Source: Photobacterium halotolerans DSM 18316
GTDB lineage: Bacteria > Pseudomonadota > Gammaproteobacteria > Enterobacterales > Vibrionaceae
Assembly: GCF_000425165.1 (NCBI RefSeq)
Contig: NZ_KE384323.1
Coordinates: forward strand, 133,984 to 197,983
Reading direction: 5' to 3'
Length of the DNA: 64,000 nucleotides
The translations under genes and the position numbers were made by a program. A model generated the notes under the pieces. It worked only from the letters and a program-made list of their open reading frames with translations. It was not told the DNA's origin and made no database searches. Below are positions 28,514-38,733 of this stretch, piece after piece. Within the stretch, counting starts at the first letter, position 1. Each line of letters opens with the position of its first letter.

Positions 28514-29302
28514 ATGCATCCAGCATTATGGGTCAGTAAAACCGGTCTTGACGCTCAGCAAACAAACATCTCGACCATTTCGAATAACCTGGCTAACGCC
28601 TCGACCATTGGCTTCAAAAAGAGCCGTGCGGTGTTCGAGGATCTGTTTTATCAGAACATTAACCAGCCTGGCGGCCAGTCCACCCAGGATACGACCTTGC
28701 CATCCGGTCTGATGCTGGGGGCGGGCTCTAAGGTGGTGGCAACACAAAAAGTGTTTACTCAGGGTAATACCCAGACCACCAACAACGCCATGGACATGAT
28801 GATTGAAGGTGACGGCTTCTTTCAGATCCTCCTGCCGGACGGCAACATAGGCTACACCCGCAATGGTCAGTTCACTATCAATGAAGAAGGCCAGATGGTG
28901 ACCTCGGGTGGCGGTTATCTGCTGCAGCCTGAAATTGTCGTGCCGGAAGATGCGGTCAGCATTACTGTCGGCACCGACGGTGAAGTGTCGGCCCGTATCC
29001 GTAACCAGCAGGAAAGCCTGGTACTGGGTCAGCTGACCACGGTCGATTTTATCAACCCTGGCGGTATGGAGCCTATCGGTCAGAACCTGTTCCTGCCAAC
29101 CGGTGCGAGCGGTGATCCGCAGGAAGGCGTGCCTGGTCTGGAAGGGTTTGGTCAGATCCGCCAGTCAATGCTGGAAACATCCAACGTGAACGTGACGGAA
29201 GAGCTGGTCAATATGATTGAAGCCCAGCGAGTGTACGAAATGAACTCCAAAGTGATTTCAACCGTTGACCAGATGCTGAGCTACGTGAACCAGCAGCTTT
29301 AA
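28514..29302 (+). CDS. flgG: Distal rod protein FlgG
   Basis: FlgG forms the distal rod that crosses the periplasm to the outer membrane. The 262-residue length is standard. The N-terminal ISNNLANASTIGFKKSRAVF motif and C-terminal VTEELVNMIEAQRVYEMNSK are classic. It follows flgF by 18 bases with an AGGAAAGG ribosome site. Confidence 0.96.
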   Translation: MHPALWVSKTGLDAQQTNISTISNNLANASTIGFKKSRAVFEDLFYQNINQPGGQSTQDTTLPSGLMLGAGSKVVATQKVFTQGNTQTTNNAMDMMIEGDGFFQILLPDGNIGYTRNGQFTINEEGQMVTSGGGYLLQPEIVVPEDAVSITVGTDGEVSARIRNQQESLVLGQLTTVDFINPGGMEPIGQNLFLPTGASGDPQEGVPGLEGFGQIRQSMLETSNVNVTEELVNMIEAQRVYEMNSKVISTVDQMLSYVNQQL

Positions 29303-29320
29303 TAAAGAGTGGGGTCTAAG

Positions 29321-30091
29321 ATGAAAAATTGGTTGTTGACTGCTTTAATACTGACGCTGGCCGGGTGTGTCCAGATGCCGGAACAACAGGATGAGCTGAA
29401 ACAGGCGACGACCAATGTCGATGCCGTAGAAGGAAATCAGGAGTCATCGGGCGGTGATTTGATTGACCTTGTACGCCGTCGTGACGACCCGCAGGCCGGC
29501 GATCCGGCCTGGAGCAGTATCCGTCCTCAGGATAAACCGGCCCATTACGCCACGGCGACCGGTTCTTTGTTCAGTCAGGCGCTGGCGCAGGATATGTATG
29601 ACGATACCCGTCCGCGCGGGATAGGTGATATCGTCACTGTGATGCTGGCAGAGAAAAACAAAGCTAACAAAAGTGCCAGTAGCGATCTCGATAAGTCGAC
29701 AGATTTAACCATGGATCCCCTGACACTCGGTGGCCAGCCGCTGACGATCGGCGATCGTGATATCTCTTACGATATCAATAACTCCAATACCTTCTCAGGC
29801 AGCACCTCGGCGGATCAGAGTAACAGCATTCAGGGCTCAATTTCAGTCGAAGTGGTTGAGGTATTGGCGAACGGTAATTTGCTGGTGCGTGGCGAGAAGT
29901 GGCTGACACTCAACAGTGGTGACGAGTATATCCGGTTGAGCGGCACAATCCGTCCGGACGACATTTCACAGGAAAACACCATAGAATCGCCCCGGATTGC
30001 CAATGCCCGCATTCAGTATTCCGGTACCGGAGACAGACAGGACGCCCAGGAGCAGGGCTGGCTGGCCCGGTTCTTTAACGTCAGTCTGTAA
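29321..30091 (+). CDS. flgH: L-ring lipoprotein FlgH
   Basis: FlgH forms the outer-membrane L ring. The 256-residue precursor starts [16 protein letters not shown], a lipobox with lipidated Cys16. I chose ATG 29321 because it sits after GAGTGGGG; the upstream in-frame GTG 29309 would overlap that site. Family motifs include [20 protein letters not shown] and [17 protein letters not shown]. It lies 18 bases after flgG. Confidence 0.95.
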   Translation: MKNWLLTALILTLAGCVQMPEQQDELKQATTNVDAVEGNQESSGGDLIDLVRRRDDPQAGDPAWSSIRPQDKPAHYATATGSLFSQALAQDMYDDTRPRGIGDIVTVMLAEKNKANKSASSDLDKSTDLTMDPLTLGGQPLTIGDRDISYDINNSNTFSGSTSADQSNSIQGSISVEVVEVLANGNLLVRGEKWLTLNSGDEYIRLSGTIRPDDISQENTIESPRIANARIQYSGTGDRQDAQEQGWLARFFNVSL

Positions 30092-30131
30092 GCCATGTAT
30101 TTCCCTTTAACCGCTACCCGACGATGAGAGT

Positions 30132-31229
30132 ATGACAGTGACCAGACAGATGCTATGGGCAGGACTCGCCCTGTTGATGGCTTTCCCTTTGCAGGCCGCC
30201 CGAATTAAGGACGTCTCTGAAGTCGCCGGGGTGCGGAGTAACCAGTTGTCGGGTTACGGTCTGGTGGTCGGTTTGCCGGGAACCGGTGAAACCACGCCAT
30301 TTACCGATCAGAGTTTCAATGCCATGCTGCAAAACTTCGGTATTCAATTGCCGGCAGGCACTAAACCCAAAACCAAGAATGTGGCCGCTGTGGCTGTCAG
30401 CGCGACCTTGCCGCCATTTACCAAGCAAGGTCAGCATATTGATATCACCGTCTCTTCTATCGGCTCGGCGAAAAGCCTGCGTGGCGGCACCTTAATTCAG
30501 ACTTTCCTGCGCGGTCTGGACGGTAAAGTTTATGCGGTGGCGCAGGGTAGCCTGGTGGTTGGCGGCTTCAGTGCCGAAGGTCTGGACGGCTCGAAGCTGG
30601 TGGGCAATAACCCGACGGTCGGCCGCATCTCTAACGGCGCGATTGTTGAGCAGGAAGTGCCTAACCCGTTCAGCCGCGGCGATCACCTGACCTTTAACCT
30701 GTTTGAATCTGATTTCACCACGGCGCAACGTATGTCAGATGCCATCAATCAGTTTCTGGGCCCTGATATGGCCGCGCCGATTGATGCCACCTCGGTACGT
30801 GTGCGTGCGCCGCGAGATGTGAGTCAGCGGGTGGCTTTCCTGTCGACTATCGAGAATCTTGAATTCGACCCGGCCGAAGGCGCGGCGAAAATTATCGTCA
30901 ACTCCCGTACCGGTACAATCGTCGTCGGCCAGCATGTGAAGCTCAAGCCGGCAGCGATTACCCACGGTGGGATGACAGTCTCTATTCAGGAAAATCCCAT
31001 TGTCAGCCAGCCGAATCCATTTTCTGGCGGCGAAACTGTAGTCGTACCTGACTCGCAGATTGATGTGACGGAAGAAGACTCCCGGATGTTTAAGTTCAAT
31101 CCGGGTATTACCCTGGATGAGCTGGTACGCGCGGTCAATCAGGTGGGGGCAGCTCCTTCCGATCTGATGGCGATTCTGCAGGCACTGAAACAGGCTGGTG
31201 CCATTGAAGGCCAGCTGATCATTATTTAA
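30132..31229 (+). CDS. flgI: P-ring protein FlgI
   Basis: FlgI makes the P ring in the peptidoglycan layer. The 365-residue precursor has a signal peptide (about 22 residues, ending PLQA) followed by [31 protein letters not shown], the invariant start of mature FlgI. It needs the FlgA chaperone encoded at 21744-22451. Confidence 0.96.
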   Translation: MTVTRQMLWAGLALLMAFPLQAARIKDVSEVAGVRSNQLSGYGLVVGLPGTGETTPFTDQSFNAMLQNFGIQLPAGTKPKTKNVAAVAVSATLPPFTKQGQHIDITVSSIGSAKSLRGGTLIQTFLRGLDGKVYAVAQGSLVVGGFSAEGLDGSKLVGNNPTVGRISNGAIVEQEVPNPFSRGDHLTFNLFESDFTTAQRMSDAINQFLGPDMAAPIDATSVRVRAPRDVSQRVAFLSTIENLEFDPAEGAAKIIVNSRTGTIVVGQHVKLKPAAITHGGMTVSIQENPIVSQPNPFSGGETVVVPDSQIDVTEEDSRMFKFNPGITLDELVRAVNQVGAAPSDLMAILQALKQAGAIEGQLIII

Positions 31230-31290
31230 ATTATGGCTGGCACCTGGCTACAGGTGCTGATGGAAAGCGCATTACAGGCAGACACTGACG

Positions 31291-32295
31291 ATGAAACCGA
31301 CGGACCCAGGCTTTGTCAACGACCTTGCTAATCTTGACAGACTTCGTGCTGGCATCAAAGGTAAAGGGGATACGGAATCTTTGCGAGCAGCAGCAGAGCA
31401 GTTTGAAGCCCTGTTCACCCAAATGCTGTTTAAATCGATGCGTCAGGCCAATGAAGCCTTTGAGTCTGATCTGATGAGCAGCTCGAACACCAAGTTTTTT
31501 GAAGAAATGCGTGACGAGCAAATGTCCAGTGAACTCAGCGCCCGCGGTTCGCTTGGGCTGGCTGATCTGATCGTGGAACAACTGAGCGTATTAGAGAAGC
31601 CAGAGGCAACACCGGAAGAGCAGGCGAAAGCGGCCCAGGAAAAAGCCGCCGGTTTCGAGGCCATTCAGCAGTCGCGTCAGGTGTCTGGCGATGATGTGCT
31701 GGCTAAAGTCTTCGCAGCCAGAGACACAGCGGCTAAAGACAAAGCTGCCACAGCGCCGGAACAAGTGGCGGCTTCTGCCCCCACCTCAGCCGAGCCTGTC
31801 CCGCCATTGCGCCAGCCGCAGGAAAAACCGTTTTCCTCGCCGGAAGATTTCGTGACCCGCATGCGTCCGTTTGCTGAAAAAGCGGCAGGCATGCTGGGCA
31901 CAGATCCGGCAGTGCTGATTGCGCAGGCGGCACTGGAAACCGGCTGGGGTAAAAAAGTGGTGAAAAATGCGGCAGGCGACAGTAACAATCTGTTCAACAT
32001 CAAAGCGGACCCACGCTGGTCCGGCAATAAAGTGGCCACTCAGACGCTGGAATATCATGACGGCATTCCGGTTCAGGAGCGGGCGGCATTCCGCTCTTAC
32101 AATAGTTATGAAGACAGCTTCAATGATTATGTCCGTTTTCTGAATGATAACCCACGTTATTCAGAAGCACTGGCCTCGCCGCAAGATCCGCGCCGTTTTA
32201 TCCGTAACCTGCATCAGGCCGGTTACGCGACCGATCCGAAATACGCCGATAAAATCATCAATGTGATGGAGTCGGTGAAAAAGCTGATGAAGTAA
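31291..32295 (+). CDS. flgJ: Rod cap and peptidoglycan hydrolase FlgJ
   Basis: FlgJ caps the growing rod and opens the peptidoglycan. The 334-residue protein has the rod-scaffold N-terminal domain (about residues 25-100, AAEQFEALFTQMLFKSMRQA), an Ala/Pro/Gln-rich linker (about 105-180), and a C-terminal glucosaminidase domain (from about 185, VLIAQAALETGWGKKVV with the probable catalytic Glu). Both activities are fused as in enterics. Last gene of the flgF unit. Confidence 0.95.
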   Translation: MKPTDPGFVNDLANLDRLRAGIKGKGDTESLRAAAEQFEALFTQMLFKSMRQANEAFESDLMSSSNTKFFEEMRDEQMSSELSARGSLGLADLIVEQLSVLEKPEATPEEQAKAAQEKAAGFEAIQQSRQVSGDDVLAKVFAARDTAAKDKAATAPEQVAASAPTSAEPVPPLRQPQEKPFSSPEDFVTRMRPFAEKAAGMLGTDPAVLIAQAALETGWGKKVVKNAAGDSNNLFNIKADPRWSGNKVATQTLEYHDGIPVQERAAFRSYNSYEDSFNDYVRFLNDNPRYSEALASPQDPRRFIRNLHQAGYATDPKYADKIINVMESVKKLMK

Positions 32296-32300
32296 CAGAT

Positions 32301-32335
32301 TCTGCCGGCATTGTCTGATGGCGGCAGAGATTTTT
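32301..32335 (+). terminator. flgFGHIJ terminator
   Basis: TCTGCCGGCA and TGGCGGCAGA form a stem with one mismatch and an eight-base loop, then GATTTTTC, directly after flgJ. Confidence 0.7.
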
Positions 32336-32534
32336 CAGTATTGTTCGCTGTGCCGTGTTTTCTCAGTGATAATGACCATCATTTATGGGCTTTGAAGCTT
32401 CCGAAATCAGCATGTCAGAGTAGCCAGAGCCTGTCATTTCACTTGCATTCCGTTATTCCTTTCTCCCTCCGGCAATGAATTGCCATTCCTGGTTTTAATT
32501 ACCATAACTCACTGAAAATAAATAATTTAAATGT

Positions 32535-32550
32535 TGGAATGATTTTTGCT
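32535..32550 (+). promoter_or_regulatory. Sigma-54 promoter of flgK-flgL
   Basis: TGGAATGATTTTTGCT has GG-N10-GC spacing and a strong TTTGCT -12 element, about 47 bases before flgK. Confidence 0.8.
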
Positions 32551-32596
32551 TATTAATCTCCAGTAAAGTAACTCCCCCGAGGTTTCTGGAGGCGCA

Positions 32597-34480
32597 ATGG
32601 CGTTCGATTTGCTCAGTTTGGGCTCTCAAGGTGTGTTAACAGCGCAAAGGCAGCTCAATACCACCAGCCATAACATCAACAACGTCAATACGGATGGTTA
32701 CAGCCGCCAGTCTGTTGTACAGCAGACCAACGATCCCATGTGGTGGGGCGGCAATAACTACGGGACGGGTGTACACGCGGCAGAAGTTCGCCGCGGTTAT
32801 GATCAGTTTGCCACTAACGAGCTGAACCTCACCACGACCAATCACAGTTACGCCACTGAGCGCGACGGCCAGCTGGAGCGGCTCGATAAGCTGCTGGCAA
32901 ACAGTGCCAGTCAGGTGCCGCAGGATATGAACCAGTGGTACGACGCCGTCAAAGCGATGGCTGACAGCCCCAATGATCTGGGCACCCGCAAAGTGGTGCT
33001 GGAAAAAGCCAAAATGGTTGCGGCCGGGTTGAATGACACCCACCGGGTTCTGGCCGAACAGAAAGACGTCACCAATGACGTACTGGCAAAAACCCTGAAC
33101 AGAGTGAACGACATTGGCCGCGAGCTGGTGGAAATCCATCAGGCTTTGCTGAAAACCCCGGCCGGCGGCGCAGATAACGACCTGATGGACAGACATCAGC
33201 AGTTAATCAATGAGCTGTCGACTTACACCAAAGTCACTGTCACGCGCAAAAACGCGGAAACCTTCAACGTCCTGATCGGCAGTGGTCATACCCTGGTGTC
33301 AGGGACCCACTCCAGCGAACTGCAAATGATCAATGGCGATCCCGATCCGCAACAGACCCAACTGGCAGTGGTGGCAGGTAAATCCCTGAAGGCCATTAGC
33401 TCGGACGATGTTGGCGGCAAATTGGCGTCACTGTTTGAATACCGTGACAAAACCTTGCCGCAGGTGATGGATGAGCTGGGTAAAATGACCATAGGTTTCA
33501 CTGAGTCGGTGAACCAGCTTCAGGCCCAGGGCCTGGATTTGAACGGTCAGGTGGGTGAGGCCATGTTTACCGATGTCAATGCCCCCGAGGTTGCCGCCTC
33601 CCGCGCGCTGATCCCCCAGGGCTCCAGCGCAGAGGTGAAAGTGTACATCAATGATCTCAGCAAGCTGCAGGCCGGTGAGTACGAGCTGGGATTCAACGGC
33701 AGCCAGCATACGCTGAAAATGCCGGATGGTTCGTCGCAATCTGTCATTCCGAGTGGCTTACCGCCGAGTTTCGATGTCGATGGCGTGCGGATAGAAATTG
33801 CCGCTCCGATTGCCAGCGGTGAAAAAATCCTGCTGCGGCCTACCCGCAATGCGGCCAGAGACGTGCAGGCTGAAATGACAGATCCGGCAAAAATTGCAGC
33901 GCAGAGTTACCTCAGCTCTGCAACGCAGGCGCAGGGAAAAGCCGAGTTTGCCATTACTTCTCCAGGCCCGTTACGAGAATTCCAGGTTGCGGTATCACCC
34001 GATTCCTCGCAGTTTGCGGTGCTGGACATGCAGGGCAATGTGCTGCAGGCCCCGCAGCCTTATCCGCCAAGCGGGCAGGTGGTGGTCGGCGGCACCGGGT
34101 TCACCCTGAGTAATGGTGCGGCAGGGGGCGACGTCTTTGCCGTCAACCTGAATGCGGCCAGCGGCGATAACGGTAACCTGATCAAAATGCAGGATCTTCA
34201 GGACATGAAGCTCATGAACAAAGGACGATCCAGCGTGATCGATGTCTATGAGGGGTTGAACACCGAAATGGGGGTTCAGCGCGCATCGGCCGCACGTCTG
34301 AAAGAAGTGGGCCGTCAGGAAAAAGAAGCCGCAGAGAGCCGTGTGGCTGAAATAGCCGGTGTCAACATGGATGAAGAAGCCGCAAACATGATGAAGTTCC
34401 AACAGGCTTACATGGCATCGTCCCGCATTATGACGGTGGCGAATGAAACCTTTAATACTTTGCTTAATGCCGCGCGATAA
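32597..34480 (+). CDS. flgK: Hook-filament junction protein FlgK (HAP1)
   Basis: FlgK is the first junction protein between hook and filament. The 627-residue product has the N-terminal motif (TTSHNINNVNTDGYSRQSVV) and the C-terminal helix (NMDEEAANMMKFQQAYMASS). CTGGAGG precedes the start. FlgN is its export chaperone. flgL follows by 14 bases. Confidence 0.96.
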   Translation: MAFDLLSLGSQGVLTAQRQLNTTSHNINNVNTDGYSRQSVVQQTNDPMWWGGNNYGTGVHAAEVRRGYDQFATNELNLTTTNHSYATERDGQLERLDKLLANSASQVPQDMNQWYDAVKAMADSPNDLGTRKVVLEKAKMVAAGLNDTHRVLAEQKDVTNDVLAKTLNRVNDIGRELVEIHQALLKTPAGGADNDLMDRHQQLINELSTYTKVTVTRKNAETFNVLIGSGHTLVSGTHSSELQMINGDPDPQQTQLAVVAGKSLKAISSDDVGGKLASLFEYRDKTLPQVMDELGKMTIGFTESVNQLQAQGLDLNGQVGEAMFTDVNAPEVAASRALIPQGSSAEVKVYINDLSKLQAGEYELGFNGSQHTLKMPDGSSQSVIPSGLPPSFDVDGVRIEIAAPIASGEKILLRPTRNAARDVQAEMTDPAKIAAQSYLSSATQAQGKAEFAITSPGPLREFQVAVSPDSSQFAVLDMQGNVLQAPQPYPPSGQVVVGGTGFTLSNGAAGGDVFAVNLNAASGDNGNLIKMQDLQDMKLMNKGRSSVIDVYEGLNTEMGVQRASAARLKEVGRQEKEAAESRVAEIAGVNMDEEAANMMKFQQAYMASSRIMTVANETFNTLLNAAR

Positions 34481-34494
34481 GGAGTTAACGCCGT

Positions 34495-35685
34495 ATGATT
34501 AGCCGAATTGCCAGCTTTCATAACTATCAGTCCGTGGCGAATGATATGAACCGCCAACAGGTGAAAGTCTCACAGAACCAGGAACAACTGGCGTCCGGCA
34601 AGCAGTTGCTGACCGCCGGGGATGATCCGGTTGCCTCTATCTATGTGCAGAATTTTTCACAGCAAAATACGGAAATTGATCAGTCGCTGCGCTCTATTAC
34701 TCTGGCGCGCAATCGCCTGAACAGCGAAGAAACCGCGATTTCCGATGCCGAAACCCTGCTCGATGACGCCAAGCGTAAAACCATGTCTATGGTGAACGGT
34801 TCGTTGTCAGATGATGACCGAATCGCACACATGCAGGATTTGCGAGGGCTGTTTGATTCCGTTATCCACCTGGTCAATACCCAGGATGAATCCGGTAACT
34901 TTGTGTTTGCGGGCAATCAGTACGACAAGCAGCCGTTTTTCCGTGACGGCAACGGCAATGTCAGCTATGTCGGCGACAGCTATCAGCGTATGGCTAAAGT
35001 ATCGCCGAATGTCGATGTACCGGTGAATGATCCGGGCGACAAACTGTTCATGAACATCGAAAACCCGTACGGGGATTATCAGCCTGATTACGATCTGCAG
35101 TCCGGCTCGCTGTTGCTGCTGTCGCATGCCCGAAATAATAACCACTCAGACAATGCCAGCTATACCATTGATTTCACGCAGACGGATTCGGGGGCGGTTT
35201 ACGATCTGTATCAGGACGGTTTGCTGGTTGACAGTCAGCCCTTTGATCCGAAACGCGGTATCGAGTGGGGAACGCTGTCGGTACAGCTGGAAGGCGAAGT
35301 GACAGATGGCGATCAGATCACCCTGAACCGGCAGGATACTTTCAGTGTGTTCGATTCTTTCAAACGCGGAATTGAAGTCTCTGCCCGTGCTCCTTCTGAT
35401 GCATCGGCGACCGCAGAATTGCACCAGGTCGCGGAAGAGTTGTCGCAGGCGTTCAAGCATATAAACCGGGCGCGCTCCGAAGTTGGCACCCGGCTGCAAA
35501 CACTGGATCGCCAGGCCGATATGCATGAGGACTTTAAGCTGGTGATCAATAAAGCGCGTGGGACGCTGGAAGATCTGGACTACGGCAAAGCCGTGGTGGA
35601 GCTCAATGAAAACATGCTGGCCCTGCAGGCTTCCCAGCAGGCGTTTGCGAAAACCAAAAACCTGAGCCTGTTCAATTATATCTAA
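34495..35685 (+). CDS. flgL: Hook-filament junction protein FlgL (HAP3)
   Basis: FlgL is the second junction protein. The 396-residue protein has flagellin-like N- and C-terminal helices (NQEQLASGKQLLTAGDDPVA at the start, VVELNENMLALQASQQAFAK at the end) and a variable middle. Second gene of the flgKL unit, closed by a terminator. Confidence 0.95.
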   Translation: MISRIASFHNYQSVANDMNRQQVKVSQNQEQLASGKQLLTAGDDPVASIYVQNFSQQNTEIDQSLRSITLARNRLNSEETAISDAETLLDDAKRKTMSMVNGSLSDDDRIAHMQDLRGLFDSVIHLVNTQDESGNFVFAGNQYDKQPFFRDGNGNVSYVGDSYQRMAKVSPNVDVPVNDPGDKLFMNIENPYGDYQPDYDLQSGSLLLLSHARNNNHSDNASYTIDFTQTDSGAVYDLYQDGLLVDSQPFDPKRGIEWGTLSVQLEGEVTDGDQITLNRQDTFSVFDSFKRGIEVSARAPSDASATAELHQVAEELSQAFKHINRARSEVGTRLQTLDRQADMHEDFKLVINKARGTLEDLDYGKAVVELNENMLALQASQQAFAKTKNLSLFNYI

Positions 35686-35711
35686 GCTCAGATCTCGGTT
35701 GGCGGTGTGAT

Positions 35712-35751
35712 AAGCCCCTTTATCGGCATCTCAGGTAAGGGGCTTCGTTTT
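35712..35751 (+). terminator. flgKL terminator
   Basis: AAGCCCCTT and AAGGGGCTT form a 9-bp stem with a 16-base loop followed by CGTTTTAT. Confidence 0.8.
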
Positions 35752-35888
35752 ATCTTTGCCGCTGCTTACTTGCCGGGCGGCAAGGCTTGGCGGCAGAGCG
35801 CTTCAATGAGCTGGCATGGCTTTGCCGCTTTGCTTCAATTGCCGATGAAATATAGTGTAAAGCCATGAAAATAATAGCTTATTATTTC

Positions 35889-35904
35889 TGGCACACTAAT
35901 TGCT
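35889..35904 (+). promoter_or_regulatory. Sigma-54 promoter of the first flagellin
   Basis: TGGCACACTAATTGCT is a near-perfect -24/-12 element with GG-N10-GC spacing, 122 bases upstream of the flagellin start. Confidence 0.9.
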
Positions 35905-35991
35905 AAAGTATTATTGTGATTTTCATTAACGACATTTTTACTAACGCTGGTCCCGCTTCACTCTCTGATGGGTTGACGTTGCGGGTAGCTG

Positions 35992-36008
35992 TTTCGCTAA
36001 CAGCGAAA
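35992..36008 (+). promoter_or_regulatory. 5'-UTR hairpin before the flagellin ribosome site
   Basis: TTTCGCT-AAC-AGCGAAA forms a perfect 7-bp stem ending five bases before AAGGAGAG of the first flagellin. It could stabilise the message or tune translation. Confidence 0.55.
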
Positions 36009-36025
36009 AGTCAAAGGAGAGCAAA

Positions 36026-37174
36026 ATGGGTGTAACAGTGAACACCAACGTGTCTGCCATGACTGCGCAGCGCTACCTCAACAAAGCATCTGAGGGCCTG
36101 AGCCAATCCATGGAGCGTCTGTCTACGGGTAGTCGTATTAACAGCGCCAAAGACGATGCGGCCGGTTTACAGATTTCCAACCGTCTGATCGCTCAGACTC
36201 GTGGTCTGAACGTGGCGATGCGAAATGCCAATGACGGTATTTCAATTGCGCAGACCGCAGAAGGGGCGATGCAGGAATCTACCAGTATTTTGCAACGTAT
36301 GCGTGATCTGTCGCTGCAATCGGCGAACGGTGCCAACTCGGATGACGATCGTATCGCTATCCAGGAAGAAATTACCGCGCTGCAGGATGAGTTGAACCGT
36401 ATCGCGGAAACCACCTCATTCGGTGGCCGTAAACTGCTCAACGGTACTTTTGGTGAAGCGGCCTTCCAGGTCGGTGCCGATGCCGGTGAAGCGATTGTTG
36501 TCGGTCTGGACAGTGTCCGTGCTGACGAAGCGAAAATGGGCGGCAGCCTGCTGGTTTCGACCAATACGATTCAGCCGGATGCAACGCTGGCCGCCGATAC
36601 TAACATTGAATTGAGTGTTACTGCAGCTGACGGCACTGTCACTCCAGTCGCTATCGGTCTGGTGGGTGGTGATGACGTTGAAGAAATTGCCACCCGTATT
36701 AACGGTCAGAATGGTCTGATTAATGCGTCTGTGACAGAGAAAGGCGAACTTCAGCTGGTCTCCAGTGACGGTACCGTGGGTGTTACCAATGGTGCGCTCA
36801 GCATGATCAACAGCGACGGTACGACTGTCGCGGGTGATATCGCCGGTACGGCGACCGACATTACTGTCTCGGAGATCAACGTATCAACGGCAGGTGGGGC
36901 GCAGCGTGCTGTTCCTCTGATTGACTCGGCGCTGAAATACATCGACAGCATGCGCGCCGATCTGGGTGCAAAGCAAAATCGTCTGACGCACACTATTAAC
37001 AACCTGGCCAATACCTCTGAGAATGTGTCTGCCTCGAACAGTCGTATCCGCGATACCGACTTTGCGAAAGAGACAACCGAAATGACCAAGAATCAGATTC
37101 TGCAGCAAGCCAGTACCTCGATTCTTGCTCAGGCCAAACAGATCCCGCAGTCGGCACTGAACCTACTGCAATAA
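36026..37174 (+). CDS. Flagellin (sigma-54-dependent copy)
   Basis: Polar filament subunit of 382 residues. The D0/D1 N-terminal part ([20 protein letters not shown], then [20 protein letters not shown]) and C-terminal part ([20 protein letters not shown]) are typical, with a short variable centre. Its own sigma-54 promoter, in the position of V. cholerae flaA next to flgL, suggests it is the core flagellin needed for filament formation. It is about the same length as the next flagellin but differs in the centre and C-terminus (LNLLQ versus LSLLG). The flaA name would be inference. Confidence 0.95.
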   Translation: MGVTVNTNVSAMTAQRYLNKASEGLSQSMERLSTGSRINSAKDDAAGLQISNRLIAQTRGLNVAMRNANDGISIAQTAEGAMQESTSILQRMRDLSLQSANGANSDDDRIAIQEEITALQDELNRIAETTSFGGRKLLNGTFGEAAFQVGADAGEAIVVGLDSVRADEAKMGGSLLVSTNTIQPDATLAADTNIELSVTAADGTVTPVAIGLVGGDDVEEIATRINGQNGLINASVTEKGELQLVSSDGTVGVTNGALSMINSDGTTVAGDIAGTATDITVSEINVSTAGGAQRAVPLIDSALKYIDSMRADLGAKQNRLTHTINNLANTSENVSASNSRIRDTDFAKETTEMTKNQILQQASTSILAQAKQIPQSALNLLQ

Positions 37175-37200
37175 CCGCAATACACGGTATTTTTACCCGA

Positions 37201-37229
37201 CGGCAAGGTGGCAACACCTTGCCGTTTTT
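37201..37229 (+). terminator. First flagellin terminator
   Basis: CGGCAAGGTG and CACCTTGCCG form a perfect 10-bp stem with loop GCAA and a T tract, 26 bases after the stop. Confidence 0.92.
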
Positions 37230-37268
37230 ATTGGTGCCAGCCAATAAAAAAGTAGCAAAAAAATCCTG

Positions 37269-37295
37269 TAAAGTTTTCTTCCTTACCGCCGATAA
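37269..37295 (+). promoter_or_regulatory. Sigma-28 promoter, distal copy
   Basis: TAAA and GCCGATAA are separated by exactly 15 bases, a perfect FliA consensus, 223 bases before the second flagellin. Confidence 0.88.
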
Positions 37296-37412
37296 CCCTT
37301 ATAGAACAAGAAAGTGCGTCGCCGTTGAATCAAGGTAATGCATTCTGATTCGTTGTTTATTGGGTTCGGATTCACACTTTTTTGCCCAGTAAAAAAATTT
37401 CAAAAAAAATCT

Positions 37413-37439
37413 TAAAGCTTTCTTCACCAGTGCCGTTAA
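37413..37439 (+). promoter_or_regulatory. Sigma-28 promoter, proximal copy
   Basis: TAAA and GCCGTTAA are separated by exactly 15 bases, one mismatch from the FliA consensus, 79 bases before the second flagellin. The spacer begins like that of the distal copy (GTTTTCTTC versus GCTTTCTTC). Confidence 0.82.
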
Positions 37440-37518
37440 AGGTGATGTACGAAGAATAACTCGGACTTGCCGGCTGAGCTGGTCAAGCCACAAAGAAGCA
37501 CAAGTAAGGAGAATTACT

Positions 37519-38670
37519 ATGGCAGTTACAGTAAACACTAACGTTTCTGCAATGACCGCTCAGCGTTACCTGAATAAAGCTAGCGATAATACAGCAGCTT
37601 CTATGGAGCGCCTGTCTACCGGTTCACGCATCAACAGTGCAAAAGATGACGCAGCAGGTCTGCAAATTTCTAACCGTCTGATGACTCAGAGCCGTGGCCT
37701 GGACGTAGCAGTACGTAACGCCAACGACGGTATCTCAATGTCTCAGACTGCTGAAGGTGCAATGCAAGAAACCACCAGCATCCTGCAGCGTATGCGTGAC
37801 CTGTCTCTGCAGTCGGCGAACGGCTCTAACTCTGATGATGACCGTAAAGCGATTCAGGAAGAAGTCACGGCGCTGAACGACGAACTGAACCGTATCGCAG
37901 AAACCACCTCTTTCGGTGGCCAGAAGCTGCTGAATGGTTCATTCGGTACCCGTGCCTTCCAGGTGGGTGCAGATTCCGGTGAAGCGGTACAGCTGACGCT
38001 GAAAAATATGCGTTCTGACAGCGCTGACATGGGCGGCAGCCTGCTGGTGTCGACTAACCAGGTGGCAGATAAAAACTCTACCCTGGATGCCGATACCACT
38101 ATCGAGCTGAGCGTAACGGATGCCGACGGTAATGCGACAGCGTTAAGCATCGACCTGGTTGCTGGCGATGATATCGAAGAAATCGCGACCCGTATCAACG
38201 GTCAGAACGACCAGATCAATGCGTCTGTTTCTGAAAAAGGCGAGCTGCAGTTGTTCTCATCTAACGGTGATGTGGCTGTGACTACCGGTACTATCGCAAT
38301 GACTGACACTGCGGGTAATGCAGTGGATGCCTCAATTGCGGGTGCAGCGACTAATATCACAGTGTCTGAGCTGGATGTCAGCACAGTTGGTGGCGCGCAG
38401 CAAGCGGCGGCAATCCTGGACGGTGCAATGCAGTTTGTTGACTCACACCGTGCAGAGCTGGGTGCGAAACAAAACCGTATGGATCACACCATCAGCAACC
38501 TGAACAACATCAACGAAAACGTGGCCTCTTCCAACAGCCGTATCCGTGATACTGACTTTGCGAAAGAAACCACAAACCTGACCAAGAACCAAATCCTGCA
38601 GCAAGCGTCGACCTCTATCCTGGCGCAAGCGAAGCAGGCGCCTCAGGCGGCACTGAGCCTGCTGGGCTAA
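37519..38670 (+). CDS. Flagellin (sigma-28-dependent copy)
   Basis: Second filament subunit of 383 residues, with the same conserved ends ([35 protein letters not shown]) and a similar central region. It is read from two sigma-28 promoters with a strong AAGGAG ribosome site. Its codons (GCA/GCT, GTT/GTA, CGT, CTG) look more adapted to high expression than those of the first flagellin, so it may be the major filament subunit; that is inference. It ends with a strong terminator before flaG. Confidence 0.95.
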   Translation: MAVTVNTNVSAMTAQRYLNKASDNTAASMERLSTGSRINSAKDDAAGLQISNRLMTQSRGLDVAVRNANDGISMSQTAEGAMQETTSILQRMRDLSLQSANGSNSDDDRKAIQEEVTALNDELNRIAETTSFGGQKLLNGSFGTRAFQVGADSGEAVQLTLKNMRSDSADMGGSLLVSTNQVADKNSTLDADTTIELSVTDADGNATALSIDLVAGDDIEEIATRINGQNDQINASVSEKGELQLFSSNGDVAVTTGTIAMTDTAGNAVDASIAGAATNITVSELDVSTVGGAQQAAAILDGAMQFVDSHRAELGAKQNRMDHTISNLNNINENVASSNSRIRDTDFAKETTNLTKNQILQQASTSILAQAKQAPQAALSLLG

Positions 38671-38680
38671 TCCGTTCAGT

Positions 38681-38713
38681 AAAGCGGCAGGGGCAAGCCC
38701 TTGCCGCTTTTTT
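38681..38713 (+). terminator. Second flagellin terminator
   Basis: AAAGCGGCA-GGGGCAAGCCCT-TGCCGCTTT followed by a T tract, ten bases after the stop. It isolates the flagellin from flaG. Confidence 0.9.
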
Positions 38714-38733
38714 CGATCAGAAGGTGTCAGAAA

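Noticed and set aside
32636-33196. 186-codon minus-strand frame opposite flgK
   Set aside because: It is a shadow of flgK coding sequence with no independent evidence.
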